This document shows, piece by piece, positions 1 through 10,475 of a stretch of 64,000 nucleotides of DNA (the first letter of the stretch is position 1; each line of letters starts with the position of its first letter). Source of the stretch: Papaver somniferum (lineage: Eukaryota; Streptophyta; Magnoliopsida; Ranunculales; Papaveraceae); contig NC_039366.1 in NCBI RefSeq assembly GCF_003573695.1, positions 166,298,339 through 166,362,338 on the forward strand, read 5' to 3'. The notes beneath the pieces are model-generated. The model saw only the letters and a program-made list of their open reading frames with translations. It was not told the DNA's origin and ran no database searches. Both the position numbers and the translations under genes were made by a program.

Positions 1-245
1 GTGTGGGCTTGTTTAAATTCTTTCATTGGACTTGTATTTTGGACTCTGGGTTTAAACCCAGCTGAGCTTATAACTGATTGTGGGCTTGTATTCCACTCAA
101 CAGTGGACCTCGAAACCAAAGTTTTAAAACAAACGTCAGGCCTTAACCAACGGGGCCAAACCGAATTTTAAACTTTCAAAAAAAATTAAAACTTGGATTT
201 TCGTAGGCCGCAGCCTTCATTCCATTAGAGGACAAACAGTGGGCT

Positions 246-272
246 TGCTCCCATTCAAAAACCAAATTTTAT

Positions 273-315
<43 letters not shown>

Positions 316-393
316 AAAAATTTCCTTTGCTCCCATTCAAAAACCAAATTTTATTTTCTTTTTCAAAAAAAAAAAAAAAAAAAAAAAAAAAAC
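246..393. repeat. Tandem duplication of a poly(A)-containing segment
   Basis: A segment beginning GCTCCCATTCAAAAACC and ending in about 30 adenines occurs twice in succession, at about 246-328 and 329-393. It is probably a replication or reverse-transcription slippage product. Confidence 0.8.
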
Positions 394-1124
394 CAAATCT
401 TCTTGTAGATAATGTGTTAGTTAAATTTCCTTTTGTATATATTTTGCTAATCCAATATGATCTCGGCTGAAATATGTTGGATTTTTGCCCTGAATAACGG
501 AGTTTTAATTCTGCTTTCGCCGAAATCGGGTATTCTCTCTCCTTTTACTCTACTCAGCATGTCCCTTTCCATATGTTGCATTTTAATTCTTTCCATATTT
601 TGAAACATTGAGGACAATGTTTAGTTTAGGTTTGGGGGTATAGAGTAGATACCACGATAATATGCCATAATTGAAAACAAAACTCCATCTTTTTGAAAAA
701 ATCGAAAAAATTCAAAAAAAAAAAATTAAAAAATGAAAAATCATAAAAAATGGAGCTCATTTACCTTGAAATGTTGACTCTTGTGCAAATATGTATTTTT
801 ATTAGGAGTCTTAGTCTAGATATTTAGGCACCCTGATTCTAGCACAATTCACATAGTGATAAGAAATTTGCACGCGCACGATCTACCAATACATGTATGA
901 CCTCGATCTTCAAGGTGTTGGATAGGAAGTTACGATTGCCAATCACTTTAGAATACTGAACGAAACTTGACTAGCTTGTTCTTTGGTTGGTTGGGATAGA
1001 AGGTGGAGGTTACATTAAGAAAAACAACCATCGAATTTAACTGGGTGCATCAAAAAGGGCTACCTCTTGCAAAGTGTCATGTAATCTTTTGTTTCCTTTT
1101 GTTATGTATCAAAAGTATTTTCCT

Positions 1125-1161
<37 letters not shown>

Positions 1162-1811
1162 GATGATATATTCAGAAAAAAAAAAAAAAATATCAGAAAA
1201 ATACCAAAAAAAAAAAAAATCAAGTATTTGTTCAATTCCATCCTCTCTTGTTCCAAAAATAAAAAGAGAGTACTCAATGTAAATAAGAGTCATGTAAATA
1301 GTCATCTTTTGTGTTTTTGTGTTGTAAGCAAGGAGGGTGTATGCCATTGATGTACAACGCGAGTAATTGTGAAATACCTCCAACTCATTCACAATTCTCG
1401 TAAAGTCCGGACAGCTAGCTAGATTTCGACCTCAGTTCTTAGCCTGAGAAACTATCTCTTGGTGATTAGTAGTCATGACTTCAGATCTTTCTTTACACAT
1501 GTGTAGATACACTTTACACTCTTATCACATGTCTTTTTTTGTTATCAGTGCTAGGATTGTGCCTTCGATAGCTAGATTGACATCTCCATTTTGCTGTGAG
1601 CTTAAACTGTTTTGCACATGTCACATTTGATGGAATATGAGCTTATATTTTGTCCTTAGGTTTTGTAGGCACACCTCTGGTAAACCTTCACGAGACTTCA
1701 ACTCGTCCACTAGGGACACTTAGTGGTTTAAAAGGCTTAGTGCATACGCTAAATGCATTCGAGAGACCAGCGACAGTGGTATAGTTAGGATTTCCTTAGT
1801 TTTGTTTTACT

Positions 1812-1844
1812 TGAGGACAAGTAAAATTCAGGTTTGGGGGTATT
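1812..1844 (+). promoter_or_regulatory. Polypurine tract module before LTR
   Basis: TTGAGGACAAG followed by AGGTTTGGGGGTATT lies immediately 5' of the LTR start TGATGAG. This is the position of a polypurine tract that primes plus-strand synthesis. A second copy of the same module lies at 611-645, about 1.2 kb upstream. Confidence 0.75.
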
Positions 1845-4196
1845 TGATGAGTGCCAAATATTGTATATATTTATCCCTTTTTGTTGGCATTTTAACTCAT
1901 CTTTTATGCATTAATTCTACATTTTATCCTATATTCTGTATTTTCATTGTTTTCAAGAATAAATATTTTTATTAATTAACTTTGCATTTTTAGGTAATAA
2001 ATAAAGTTCGGATGAGTCGCGGGGCAAAAAGAGCAGAAAAGTAGTGAAAAGCCAGGAGAAATCACGCAAGGAAGCCGCAAAGAATGGTGCGCACAATCTC
2101 ATTTTCTACACACAAAAGCGCCTCCGTTCTCAGCCATCAGATCAGTTCTCAGAAGCATCCGACGGTCGCTCCTTCATAGATCATCAAAATCTGAAGTCTC
2201 TGCCGAGCACCACAGCGCTGAAATTCCAAGCCTTCAGATTAGATGGTAGTTGAATCCAACGGTCGCTCCCTTGCTGTTCATCAACGTTTGATATCTCCGC
2301 CTTACACTACAACACCTAACCCCATCTAGAGCCGTTAACTTCGTTGTATCAAAAAATCTGACGGTCGCTACAAGCTTCACTTCACATCACCGTCCGATCT
2401 ACCTACCAGCTTCGCATCCAGTGACTCAGCGTCGCAGAACATCAAACTCGATGAATCCGCCTAACACCCTAGCAACCGAACCCTACCACCTAACCAAACA
2501 CCCCCCTTCTCCCAAACAGTCGAGCCATCTCCTCCATCACCCCTCCTCTGCAGAACCATCACCCTGCAACTGTCGCCACCATCATCGCCACCTCTCCCTG
2601 TCGCCACCAAACACCACCATACCACCTCCGTCATCATCCTACACGTGATTGAACACCTTCCCCCATCATTCTAGCCCTTTATCCCATCAACTCATTACCT
2701 AACCTAAACCCTAGGTTATGGGTTGATGGATTAACGTGTGCTAGAGAAGCAATTGATGCATGGAGGTGATACAGGAGAACAAATAGAAGCATGGGTCGAC
2801 ATCACAATGGAGTGGTTGTGTCAAATTGGGTGAGTAATCACAAACCCTAGCTCTGTCAGTTTGGGAATTTTTGGGTGAAAATGGGTAGAACCCTAATTGT
2901 CTGTGGGTATATATATGGGTGTGAGTATGATGTAAAAAACTATGTTTGGATTAGCCTACATCCAGAACTTCCAAGTTCTGTTAATTTTCAATTTTCAGTT
3001 ACAGCTCAATTTCAGTTCATGTTGTGTTTAATTCCTGTTATGCTTATGTCCTGTCATGTTAGTATCCTGTTAAATGTATCTTGTTATGTGCTTGTTTAAT
3101 TTCATGTTTTGATTCCCATTTCATTCCTGTTGATGTTTGTTACATGTTCACTGTTGTGTTTAATGTGCTGTTACATTTGAAGGAATGCTAGGCTAGATAC
3201 ATCTGTGAAGCTTTGAACTAATTGTGCAATGGAAGAAATCAGTGCTCATAGCAAGCTGATTTTCTTGCCATTCCTTGTGTATGCTTAGGTTGCAGTGTTG
3301 ATTGAGCTTTGGGAGAAACTAGTGCTCATAGCAAGCTAGTTCTCTTCCCATTCTTTTAGTATACCTCCTGAATGCCTTAGTCTAGCCTTGCTTCATTTCA
3401 GTTTCTTTATCACCCCTGCCCTTGGCTTAGGCCTTGGTTCATCTTGCACTGTTTTATGCTTGTAGTTGCTTTGTTCTTTGTTTCTGTCACTGTTTTACTT
3501 CCATGTTTATTTGCTGATTTATTTCTGTTGCTGCTACTCCTTTTCCTGTTAACTGTTTTTCCTTCTTCTTGGCCTTGTGCTGTTGTGCACTGCTTGTGCA
3601 GCTGCTACATTGCCTTCTCTGCAACTCTGCTGCTTTCTTTCTTTCACTGCATTGCACTGCTGCTTTGCATTGTTTGCTTTCCCCTGCTGTTGCTGCTCAC
3701 TTGTGCTGCTGCCACTTCTTCTCCTGCTGCTGCCTTCCAAAGCCAGCTGAGCCCAATTCAGTTCATTGCTGTGCACTCAAGCCCAAAGCTCACTTCAAAC
3801 TGAAGCCCAATTCAGTCAATTGTGGGCTTAACCAAAATCCAGTTGTTTAAGACCAAAGCCCAAGTTCATTATTAAGGCCCAATCCAATTTCAGGCTTAAT
3901 CAAAAGCCTAAGTTTAAGGCCAAAGCCCATTCACACTTCAAAGACCAACTGAGCCCAAGCTCAGTTCATTTTATTGTGAACAAACCCATTAGTACTCAAA
4001 GCCCAAGCTAAGCCAAAAGGCTTCTTAGCCCAATAGCAACTAGAACCCAAAATAGCTAAACACTCCAAAACACACCCGATCTCTGTGGATCGACCCGTAC
4101 TTGCACGAGCTACAACCGACGACCGTGCACTTGCGGTATTACTGTAGGCCCGCGTTTTCATTTCGCTTAATTTTATACATATCTCCGGGCCCACCA
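1845..4196 (+). mobile_element. LTR of Tat-like family (TGATGAG...CCCACCA)
   Basis: The 2352 bp LTR starts TGATGAGTGCC and ends GGGCCCACCA. Its homologue is the solo LTR at 42066-44773, and its first about 200 bp also match the E5 LTRs. Near the end it carries the CTGTGGATCGACCCGTACTTGC block shared with the E5 LTRs. It is preceded by a polypurine tract and followed by a primer-binding-site remnant, so it joins two tandem element copies. Short open frames in it (2044-2253, 2421-2648, 3444-3850) show no domain and are not called. Repeats of the form GACGGTCGCT occur around 2158-2360. Confidence 0.85.
3776..4040. repeat. Cluster of GCCCA (site-II-like) motifs in LTR
   Basis: At least eight AAGCCCA/AGCCCA/GGCCCA motifs, plus TGGGCTT, occur within about 265 bp. 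A matching cluster lies in the homologous solo LTR at 44370-44615. TGGGCC/T motifs bind TCP factors in plant promoters; whether these act so is unknown. Confidence 0.6.
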
Positions 4197-4198
4197 AG

Positions 4199-4222
4199 TT
4201 TTTGGCCGGGGATAATTTTTAT
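4199..4222 (+). promoter_or_regulatory. Degenerate primer-binding site
   Basis: TTTTTGGCCGGGGAT follows the LTR end. It matches the E5 site TTTTTGGCGCCGCTGCCGGGGA after deletion of about 7 bases. The full form is complementary to the 3' end of plant tRNA-Asp. Confidence 0.6.
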
Positions 4223-5262
4223 ACCCTTTTCGAGGCCTGCCAATTGATATGAGTATTGATAAAATTATCAAAATTGACAATTTCACCCAAGAGTGCTACA
4301 CTAATTTTCTTCCTCTTCGGAATCGTAATGATCAGAGGTCTCATCAAGTGTTGCAACCAAAGTCTTGTTGTCAGTGTACTTTTTTCGATTTGGACACTCT
4401 TTGTCAAGATGACTGAATCCTCTACACTTGAAGCACTGTGGCATATCCTCATCGTCAGTATCGTTAGAATCATTTTTTTTATCAGAAATACGATTATGTA
4501 GCCTAACTGACGTTGGGGTTTTTTTCTTCTGGAAGACCGTTTATTTCTCTTTGTAAGAAGCTCTCTAAACTGTCTTGTGAGCAGTGAAACTTAGTTATCA
4601 AGATCTTCATCTGAAAAATCAGGATCGACAAGATCATCTTCAGAGATGTCAACACTTTCACTTTTTAGGGTTCTAGTGTTTTTTAGTGCCTTGAACGCAA
4701 TATTTTTTCTGACTTTGGATTGCAGTTCATGATCAAAGATCTTCAACATTCGAACAAGAGTGTTTCTAGAAAGTGCATCAAGGTTATTTCCTTCCATGAT
4801 GGCATGTTTCTTAGACTCGTATCTTGATGGTAAAGCTCGGAGAATTTTCATTACAATGTCCTTTTGGGAGATATTCTTCCCTAATGCAGAACATGCATTA
4901 ACAATACTAGACACCTTTTGATTAAATTCTTTAAATGAATATTTATCAGATATACAAAGGTCTTCCCAGTCGGTAGTGAGGTTTTGAAGCCTAGCATCTT
5001 TCTCTGAGGTATCTCCTTCAAATACGGTTTCTAAGATATCCCAAGCATCTTTAGACTTAGTGCACGAGGTCACGCGATGCTGAAGATCTGGGCTTATGGC
5101 ATGGATATAGCGTTTAGCCCGTCCGAGTTATGCTTTACAACACTTATCTCGGATTCACTATATTCTCCTAATGGCTTCGCAACAGTTTCTCCGTCTCTAA
5201 CAACTGTTGGTGCATCATATCCAATAACTACAAGTTTCCATCTCTCAAAGCACGGGCTTGTA
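4219..5262 (-). pseudogene. Ty1/copia gag fragment (UBN2-type, zinc knuckle)
   Basis: This is the minus-strand gag of a copia retrotransposon; gag assembles the virus-like particle. An N-terminal part (about 5256-5080) has the FERWKLVVIGYDAP segment. After a frame break near 5075 comes a 160-residue open stretch (5073-4591) with KDAWDILETVFEG and LRALPSRYE, typical of UBN2/copia gag. A CX2CX4HX4C knuckle (CFKCRGFSHLDKEC) lies near 4420-4440 in a third frame. Protease and pol do not follow. It abuts the truncated 5' LTR of E1 at about 5260 in opposite orientation, so an inversion or chimeric insertion is implied. It may be the N-terminal half of the same gag type whose C-terminal half lies in E1. 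Confidence 0.8.
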
Positions 5263-5844
5263 AAAAGGGAATCAAGTGCGTAGAATCCTGCTGGGGTTTA
5301 AAGACGTAAGGAGCGCAACTGTAGCTTGATCAGTGTGAGATTAATTAGGCCTCAACTACATTCCAGTCCGAAATTCATTGGTAGTATGCTAGTGTCTGTA
5401 GCGGCTTACTACAATGTGGTGTTCAAAGCTGGACTAGTTCCCGGGGTTTCTCCGCATTTTCGGTTTCCTCGTTAACAAAACTTCTGGAGCCGTGTTATTT
5501 CTTTTCGACATTATATTTTGTTATATAATTGAAATATCGCAGGTTGTCAATTGAATCGATCAATTGGTAAATAAACCTTTGGTTGTTGATTGAAATTAAT
5601 TGACCCTTGAACATTTGTCTTTGGTACCGTTCAAGTTAATTCTCTTATATTCAATCGGGCTCGCAAATTCCTATTTATTTGATTGCAGATTGAATCGAGA
5701 AATAGAGATATAAAACTCTTTGATATACTTTTCTCTAGATCGAGTCTGACTGTATAGTTGATTATCTTGAAAGTATATTGGAGTTTTTCTATCCAGATTG
5801 CCGAACAAAATATTGGGTGTGGTTGTTAGACCCCCGCTTTTTCA
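5260..5844 (+). mobile_element. E1 5' LTR, 3' portion only
   Basis: From GGGAATCAAGTGCGTAGAATCC to CCGCTTTTTCA it matches 23676-24235 plus 39017-39039, the end of the 3' LTR. The first about 1.9 kb is missing; the break coincides with the inverted copia gag. Confidence 0.8.
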
Positions 5845-5862
5845 ATTGGTGTCAGAGAAAGC
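5845..5862 (+). promoter_or_regulatory. E1 primer-binding site
   Basis: ATTGGTGTCAGAGAAAGC directly follows the LTR. TGGTRTCAGAG is the methionine-tRNA type primer site common in plant copia elements. Confidence 0.65.
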
Positions 5863-5891
5863 AAACACGTTTAAGACCTCATAAGTCTGTG

Positions 5892-6663
5892 TTTGTAGCA
5901 ACCTGATTTCTGTGGACTTAGGAAGTATCTCACAGACTACGTACATAGAAATGTCTCCCAAAGTTTTTGATTATGCCAAAAATCTTGGGTTTCACTCAAA
6001 GGATAACTCCTTAGCAGATTCTTCCAAATCCGGAGACAAAAACGAGAAAATTGACATTGTATCAGAATCTGAAATGGAACTCACCGATCATTAAAGAAAT
6101 CTGCTGATATCATTGATTTCCATGTTTCTAAAATCAAGACTCTTGAAGAAAAGAATGATCATCTCATTGATGAATTCGAGAAATCTCTTTAAAGAGAACA
6201 TGAACTCTATTGTTTTATTGAATCTCTCTCTAACAATATCAAAACATTGATTCAAGAAACTACTCTACAGCGTGAAAAGATTAGTAGGCTTGAAGATATT
6301 GTTAAAGAAGACTCAATTAGAGAAGAAAGTTTAATCAAGACTCATTCGTCAGAAATAAACGGTCTTCGTGTTGAAAAAGAGAAACTTGTTGCATCTCTTC
6401 GATGTGCCCAAGAACAGTGCAACACCTTGAAAAATTAAAACTCTGTTTTGATGAGTAAGCCATCCTTTGTACCTTCTTTTAATATTCACAAGGGTTTTCC
6501 CAACGTGAAGAAAATTCCCTCGAAGGAATTACCCACTGTGAATCACTTGCAAAATTCGCATGTGCCAGAAAAGGTTATGAGTCAAAGCAATTTTGTTTCT
6601 AATCCACGGTATTGTTCCTTCTGTGGAAAAAAAAATCATTATGCTCTTCATTGTTTACTATAA
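5892..6663 (+). pseudogene. Copia gag C-terminal half: coiled coil and zinc knuckle
   Basis: A broken frame starts after the primer site (about 5912) with MSPKVFDYAKNLGFHSK. It continues as a charged coiled-coil stretch (6100-6440, e.g. REKISRLEDIVKEDS) and ends in a CX2CX4HX4C knuckle CSFCGKKNHYALHC (about 6613-6655). In-frame stops lie near 6092, 6190 and 6436. In autonomous copia elements of this type the UBN2 domain precedes this portion; it is absent here. The gag is not functional. Confidence 0.7.
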
Positions 6664-7411
6664 AGAAACAAATCTTCGATCTTCATAATTTGCTTCTTTT
6701 TACCGTCAACGGAGTAAATCGTCTGAAGGGATCTACAGTGAATTGCATTCCTACAGAAAACCAAAATTCTTATAAGAATGATGTCTCTTCAAGAAATCAT
6801 CACAGGTTGCAAGTTCCTCTTAATGGTATCAAATTTTGTGCCACGAATGAACACATTCCCTGTACTTATAAAAGCAAGTCTGGCAAGTCTAAATCAAGAA
6901 GATGGAAGTCCCTTAAATCTTCTCCTCTAAAACTAATCTCTAGAGGTCCTGGACTTAATCCTCAGAAAAATCCTTCCGATGGACTTTTAAAAGGGTTTAT
7001 GACAAATTCTCCTGGAATAAGTTATAATCAATGGAAAGAAGGTAATACACGTCACAAACGCACAAAATATTGGTACAACTCTTCTCCCATAATTCATAGT
7101 GAGATTACTTCTCACTCCTTTACCTGATCTCAGGTATTCTCATCCTTGTATCTATCTTGAGAGTTGCAAGGATGATGATTGTGGGAGTCTCAAGATTAGT
7201 TGTATATTTTTATGCGTTTTTATGTTCTTGATCTTGTTGATCATGTGTCATGCTCTAACTTTTCAAGCACTGTTAACAAATAGTGTGTTTCGTCTTGTTG
7301 GATTTTTTTTTAAATCCACTCTTCGTATGTGACCGGTCCATGAACGTCTGTGTATCCTCCATATGAGTTCATAGGGTTTCCATAACAAGAGATTTCTTCT
7401 CATGTTTACAA
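6664..7411 (+). other. E1 internal sequence with decayed basic ORF
   Basis: A single open frame (about 6612-7127) downstream of the zinc knuckle is rich in Lys, Ser and Arg (e.g. KSKSGKSKSRRWKSLKSSPL) but shows no domain I recognise. It may be the remnant of the gag-protease linker. A hydrophobic short frame at 7099-7332 is probably chance. The plastid insertion follows. Confidence 0.4.

Positions 7412-7438
<27 letters not shown>
7412..7438. repeat. (AT)n microsatellite at left border of plastid insertion
   Basis: About 13 AT dinucleotides end exactly where rpl2-derived sequence begins. A similar tract sits at the right border. Confidence 0.9.
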
Positions 7439-7442
<4 letters not shown>

Positions 7443-8805
7443 CAAAACTTCTACTCCGAGCACACACAATGGGGCCGTAGACAGTCAAGTATAATTTGAT
7501 CTCTGGACAACAACGTCATTGTGGTAAAGGTCATAATGCCAGAGGCATCATTACCGCAAGGCATAGAGGGGTAGGTCATAAGCATCTATACCGTAAAATA
7601 GATTTTCGACGAAATGAAAAAGACATATCGGGTAGAATCGTAACCATAGAATACGACCCCAACCGAAATACATAAATTTGTCTCATACACTATGGGGATG
7701 GTGAGAAGAGATATATTTTACATCCCAGAGGGGCTATAATTGGAGATACCATTATTTCTGGTACAGAAGTTCATATCTCAATGGGAAATTCCCTACCTTT
7801 GAGTGCGGTTTGAACCATTGATTTACGTAATTGGAAGTAACCAATTAGGTTTACGACGAAACCTAGAAATCAATCACTGATCCAATTTGAGTACCTCTAC
7901 GGGATAGACCTCAACAGAAAACTGAAGAGTAACGTCAGCAAGTGATGAGTTCAGTAGTTCCTCATATAAAATTATTGACTCTAAAGATATGGTAATATGG
8001 AGAAGACAAAATTGTTTGAAGCACCGACAAAACCGGAAGCGCCCCTTGTTTCAAAGAGAGGAGGACAGTTTATTTACATTTCATTTGATGGTCAGAGGCG
8101 AATCGAAATCTAAGCAGTGGTAATTCTATCCCGGGGAAAAATAGAGATGTCTCCTACGTTACTCGTAATATGTGAAAGTATCGACGTAATTTCATAGAGT
8201 CATTCGGTCTGAATGCTACATGAAGAACTTAAGCCAGATGATGGAACGAGGAGACCTATGATGTAGAAGATCATAACATGAGTGATTCGGAAGATTTGGA
8301 TTCCTATATATCCACTCATGTGGTACTTCATCATACGATTCATATAAGATCCATCTGTCTAGATATCATTATATACATCCAGAAAGTCGTATGCTTTGGA
8401 AGAAGCTTGTACAGTTTGGGAAGGGGTTTTGATTGATCAAAAAGAAGAATCTACTTTAACCGATATGCCCTTAGGCACGACCATACATAACATAGAAATT
8501 ACACTTGGAAAGGGTGGACAATTATCTAGAGCAGTAGGTGTTGTAGCGAAACTGATTGCAAAAGAGGGTAAACCGGCCACATTAAAATTACCGTTTGGGG
8601 AGGTCCGTTTGATATCCAAAAACTGCTCAGCAACAGTCGGGCAAGTGAGTAATGTTGGGGTGAACCAGAAAATTTTGGGTAGAGCCGTATCTAAGCGTTG
8701 GCTAGGTAAGCGTCCTGTAGTAAGAGGGGTGTGGACCATCCCCATGGGGGTGGTGAAGGAAGGGCCCCAATTGGTAGAAAACAACCCACAACCCCCTGGG
8801 GTTGT
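7437..8805 (+). pseudogene. rpl2: Plastid rpl2 pseudogene (ribosomal protein uL2), two exons and intron
   Basis: Exon 1 (about 7437-7802) encodes recognisable uL2 segments such as [20 protein letters not shown] and [20 protein letters not shown]. It lacks the first few codons and about 15 bp near 7491. The group II intron starts GTGCGGTTTGA (about 7803) and runs to about 8457. Exon 2 (about 8458-8805) encodes [27 protein letters not shown] and [13 protein letters not shown] deletion of about 14 bp at 8731 shifts the frame before [16 protein letters not shown], and the last codons are lost at the junction with rps11. The functional gene is in the chloroplast; this copy is not expressed as uL2. 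Confidence 0.93.
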
Positions 8806-8930
8806 CATGGTCTCGTAAGAGGTGCAGCATTACGATCCATTCGTAGAAGTGGTATACTATTAAGTTTCGTACGGGATGTAACCCCTATGCCACATAATGG
8901 ATGTAGACCTCCTAAAAAAGACGTGTGTGG
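8806..8930 (+). pseudogene. rps11: Plastid rps11 3' fragment (uS11 C-terminus)
   Basis: The encoded segment [20 protein letters not shown] and CRPPKK is the C-terminus of plastid ribosomal protein S11. The start is missing. The junction with rpl2 is at about 8803-8808, and the final codons are altered by a one-base deletion (AAAAAAGACG). Confidence 0.9.
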
Positions 8931-9007
8931 AAAAAAGAATAGAAAAAAGAATGGAACTGATTTCAATAGAAAAAAATTATTCAATAATCTGATCAAAAAA
9001 AATTACT

Positions 9008-9147
9008 ATGCTTCGAGAGGAAGTAGCAGTATCTACTCGGACACTACAATGGAAGTGTGTTGAATCTAGAGCAGATAGTAAGCGTCTTTATTATGGCCAT
9101 TTTATTTTGTCTCCGCTTCTGAAGGGTCAAGCCGATACAATAGGCAT
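9008..9147 (+). pseudogene. rpoA: Plastid rpoA 5' fragment (RNA polymerase alpha N-terminus)
   Basis: An open frame from ATG 9008 carries [20 protein letters not shown] and [15 protein letters not shown], the N-terminus of the plastid-encoded RNA polymerase alpha subunit. It is cut at about codon 46 by the right (AT)n tract. The spacer from rps11 (8931-9007) is retained. Confidence 0.9.
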
Positions 9148-9170
9148 ATATATATATATATATATATATT
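9146..9170. repeat. (AT)n microsatellite at right border of plastid insertion
   Basis: About 12 AT dinucleotides begin exactly at the end of the rpoA homology. Confidence 0.9.
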
Positions 9171-9208
9171 TTTAAATTATGTTATTCCATCCCTAAAAAA
9201 TTAATTAT

Positions 9209-9667
9209 ATGGAGATCTCTTCAAGATCTCAAGAGATTGTGAGTCTTGACATGGAGGGGGACACTCAAGGACGTGGTTCTGTTCAAGAAATTGTTCTGAA
9301 GAAGATGCTTGCAAGGAAAGAGCACAACTCCTGGATTGATGAATCTATCTAGGAGTTAATCCATGATGATTCAAAGGTCGAGTTTGCAAATCTTCAACTA
9401 TAAATAAATTATCTTTTAGATGGTCAGTCCAGAATCCTTGTTAATCAATAGATCTTGATACAGAATCAGAAGAAACTCATCGTGGACTGCTTTAAGGCTA
9501 GGCAACTTGCTCGTGTTGTTGATCGTAAAGTTAGTGTTATAACTCATGAACATGAGTTTCCACGGTCAAGAGAGTCAAGGAAATCAGCGACACCTTGTAT
9601 GATGGATTCATTGAAAGGTATGAAGTTATCAAAGAACAATAATCTTTGTCTAGGAAACTTCTTATGA
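9209..9667 (+). pseudogene. Decayed E1 internal ORF, function unknown
   Basis: One reading frame from ATG 9209 is interrupted only by three stops (near 9350, 9401 and 9449). The last part (9455-9667) is open. The product is hydrophilic and charged (RQLARVVDRKVSVITHEHEF). No domain is recognised. Its place after gag remnants and before the 3' noncoding part suggests an accessory ORF of E1 or a relic of pol. It is not an intact gene. Confidence 0.4.
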
Positions 9668-9914
9668 TAATTTATTCTTGTGTTTTTAAGAAGGATAACT
9701 AGGGTTTGGAATAAACATTATTGTGAGTACATATAGCTACTGCCAACATTTTTCATCTTGCAATGTTTTTAGATTTATTTGCTTAAATTCTAAAGTTTAT
9801 TTGGAAGATGATTTTTGCAGTATTAATCTTTATGGTTTTATATATTGCAAATTGTTATGGGATGTGTTGTTTACGTCCGTGAACCTTGACTGTCCCATAT
9901 TTGTTCAAACGTAA

Positions 9915-10088
9915 ACTCTATTATATGTCGGTATGAAAGTATTGATAAAAGATAGAATGAACTTTTGACTACAAAATTTAAGCCTATTATGTCATTATGC
10001 AAATATTGATGGAAGATATGATGAACTTTTTTTTACAAAGATTAAGTCTATTGTATGTCACTGTGCAAATAATGATGAAAAATAGAAT
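9915..10088. repeat. Three imperfect about 65 bp tandem repeats, third split by solo LTR
   Basis: Repeats begin CTATTATATGTCGGTATG, CTATTATGTCATTATGC and CTATTGTATGTCACTGTGC. Each contains GATRRAADATADRATGAA. The third copy breaks at 10088 and resumes at 13287 (AGAATGAATCTTTGATT), which pinpoints the solo LTR insertion. Confidence 0.85.
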
Positions 10089-10321
10089 TGTAGATGGTGG
10101 ATTTTCGTCAAAGGCTAAAATCGTAAACCCATAATTATACGAACTTCTGATCCAGCAATCATAAGCGAGTATTGAGACACGAGTCTCTCATCGAATCTCT
10201 GATCGAGAATACTTTCTCTCAGAGTACATGCGGATATGTAGTCTCTCGGCTGGACAACGGCATATCTCATGAATACTGAACACTTCAGTAATTATTTCTA
10301 TATAGAATCACGAGATTGACG

Positions 10322-10475
10322 GCTCCTAGACAGCTTGCTCTGCTAGTATAGAGCGATAACGTCTTCATGATACAAACAACAAGTTTTCCCTGACTATATA
10401 AAGGATATGAAGCTCCAGCAAGCTCATGTCAGAATAATTAATGCTCCTAGACAGCTTGCTCTGCTAGTATAGAGC
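10322..10475. repeat. Perfect 33 bp direct repeat pair
   Basis: The sequence GCTCCTAGACAGCTTGCTCT plus 13 further bases occurs exactly at 10322-10354 and 10443-10475, either side of the TATATAAAGG box in the solo LTR. Confidence 0.9.

Larger units (their letters stand above)
1..1844 (+). mobile_element. 3' internal region of a Tat-like non-autonomous LTR element (left-truncated by window)
   Basis: This is noncoding sequence immediately upstream of the LTR at 1845. Positions 441-640 match the internal 3' region of E5 at 35009-35205 (shared ATCCAATATGATCTC and ACTCAGCAT blocks). Positions 1669-1844 match E5 36722-36896 (ACACCTCTGGTAAACC, GCATACGCTAAATGCATTCG, CTTGAGGACAAG). No real coding region is seen: the lysine-rich ORF at 1003-1350 is the translation of poly(A) tracts. 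TGGGCTT motifs are scattered over 1-260. The element class is inferred from its relatives in the window; its 5' part lies outside. Confidence 0.75.
7437..9147 (+). other. Nuclear insertion of plastid DNA (rpl2 - rps11 - rpoA)
   Basis: About 1.7 kb of chloroplast sequence is inserted inside E1. It contains rpl2 exon 1, its group II intron and exon 2. It then jumps to the 3' end of rps11, the rps11-rpoA spacer and the first about 46 codons of rpoA. Gene order and strand match the plastid S10-type operon (rpl2 upstream, rpoA at the end). One molecule with an internal deletion of the intervening genes therefore explains it best. Small deletions and frameshifts show the copy is non-functional. Confidence 0.9.

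Noticed and set aside
1003..1350. Lysine-rich 115-residue ORF and its antisense phenylalanine-rich frames
   Set aside because: They are translations of poly(A) tracts in the noncoding 3' region of an LTR element.
2421..3850. Pro/His-, Cys/Leu- and Gln/Arg-rich ORFs as small host genes
   Set aside because: They lie inside an LTR. The similar-looking frames in the homologous LTR (42228-42838) are different proteins, so there is no coding conservation.
8396..8818. 140-residue ORF as a functional ribosomal protein gene
   Set aside because: It is rpl2 exon 2 fused to intron sequence in a plastid insertion, with a deletion that shifts the frame and no exon 1 joined in frame.
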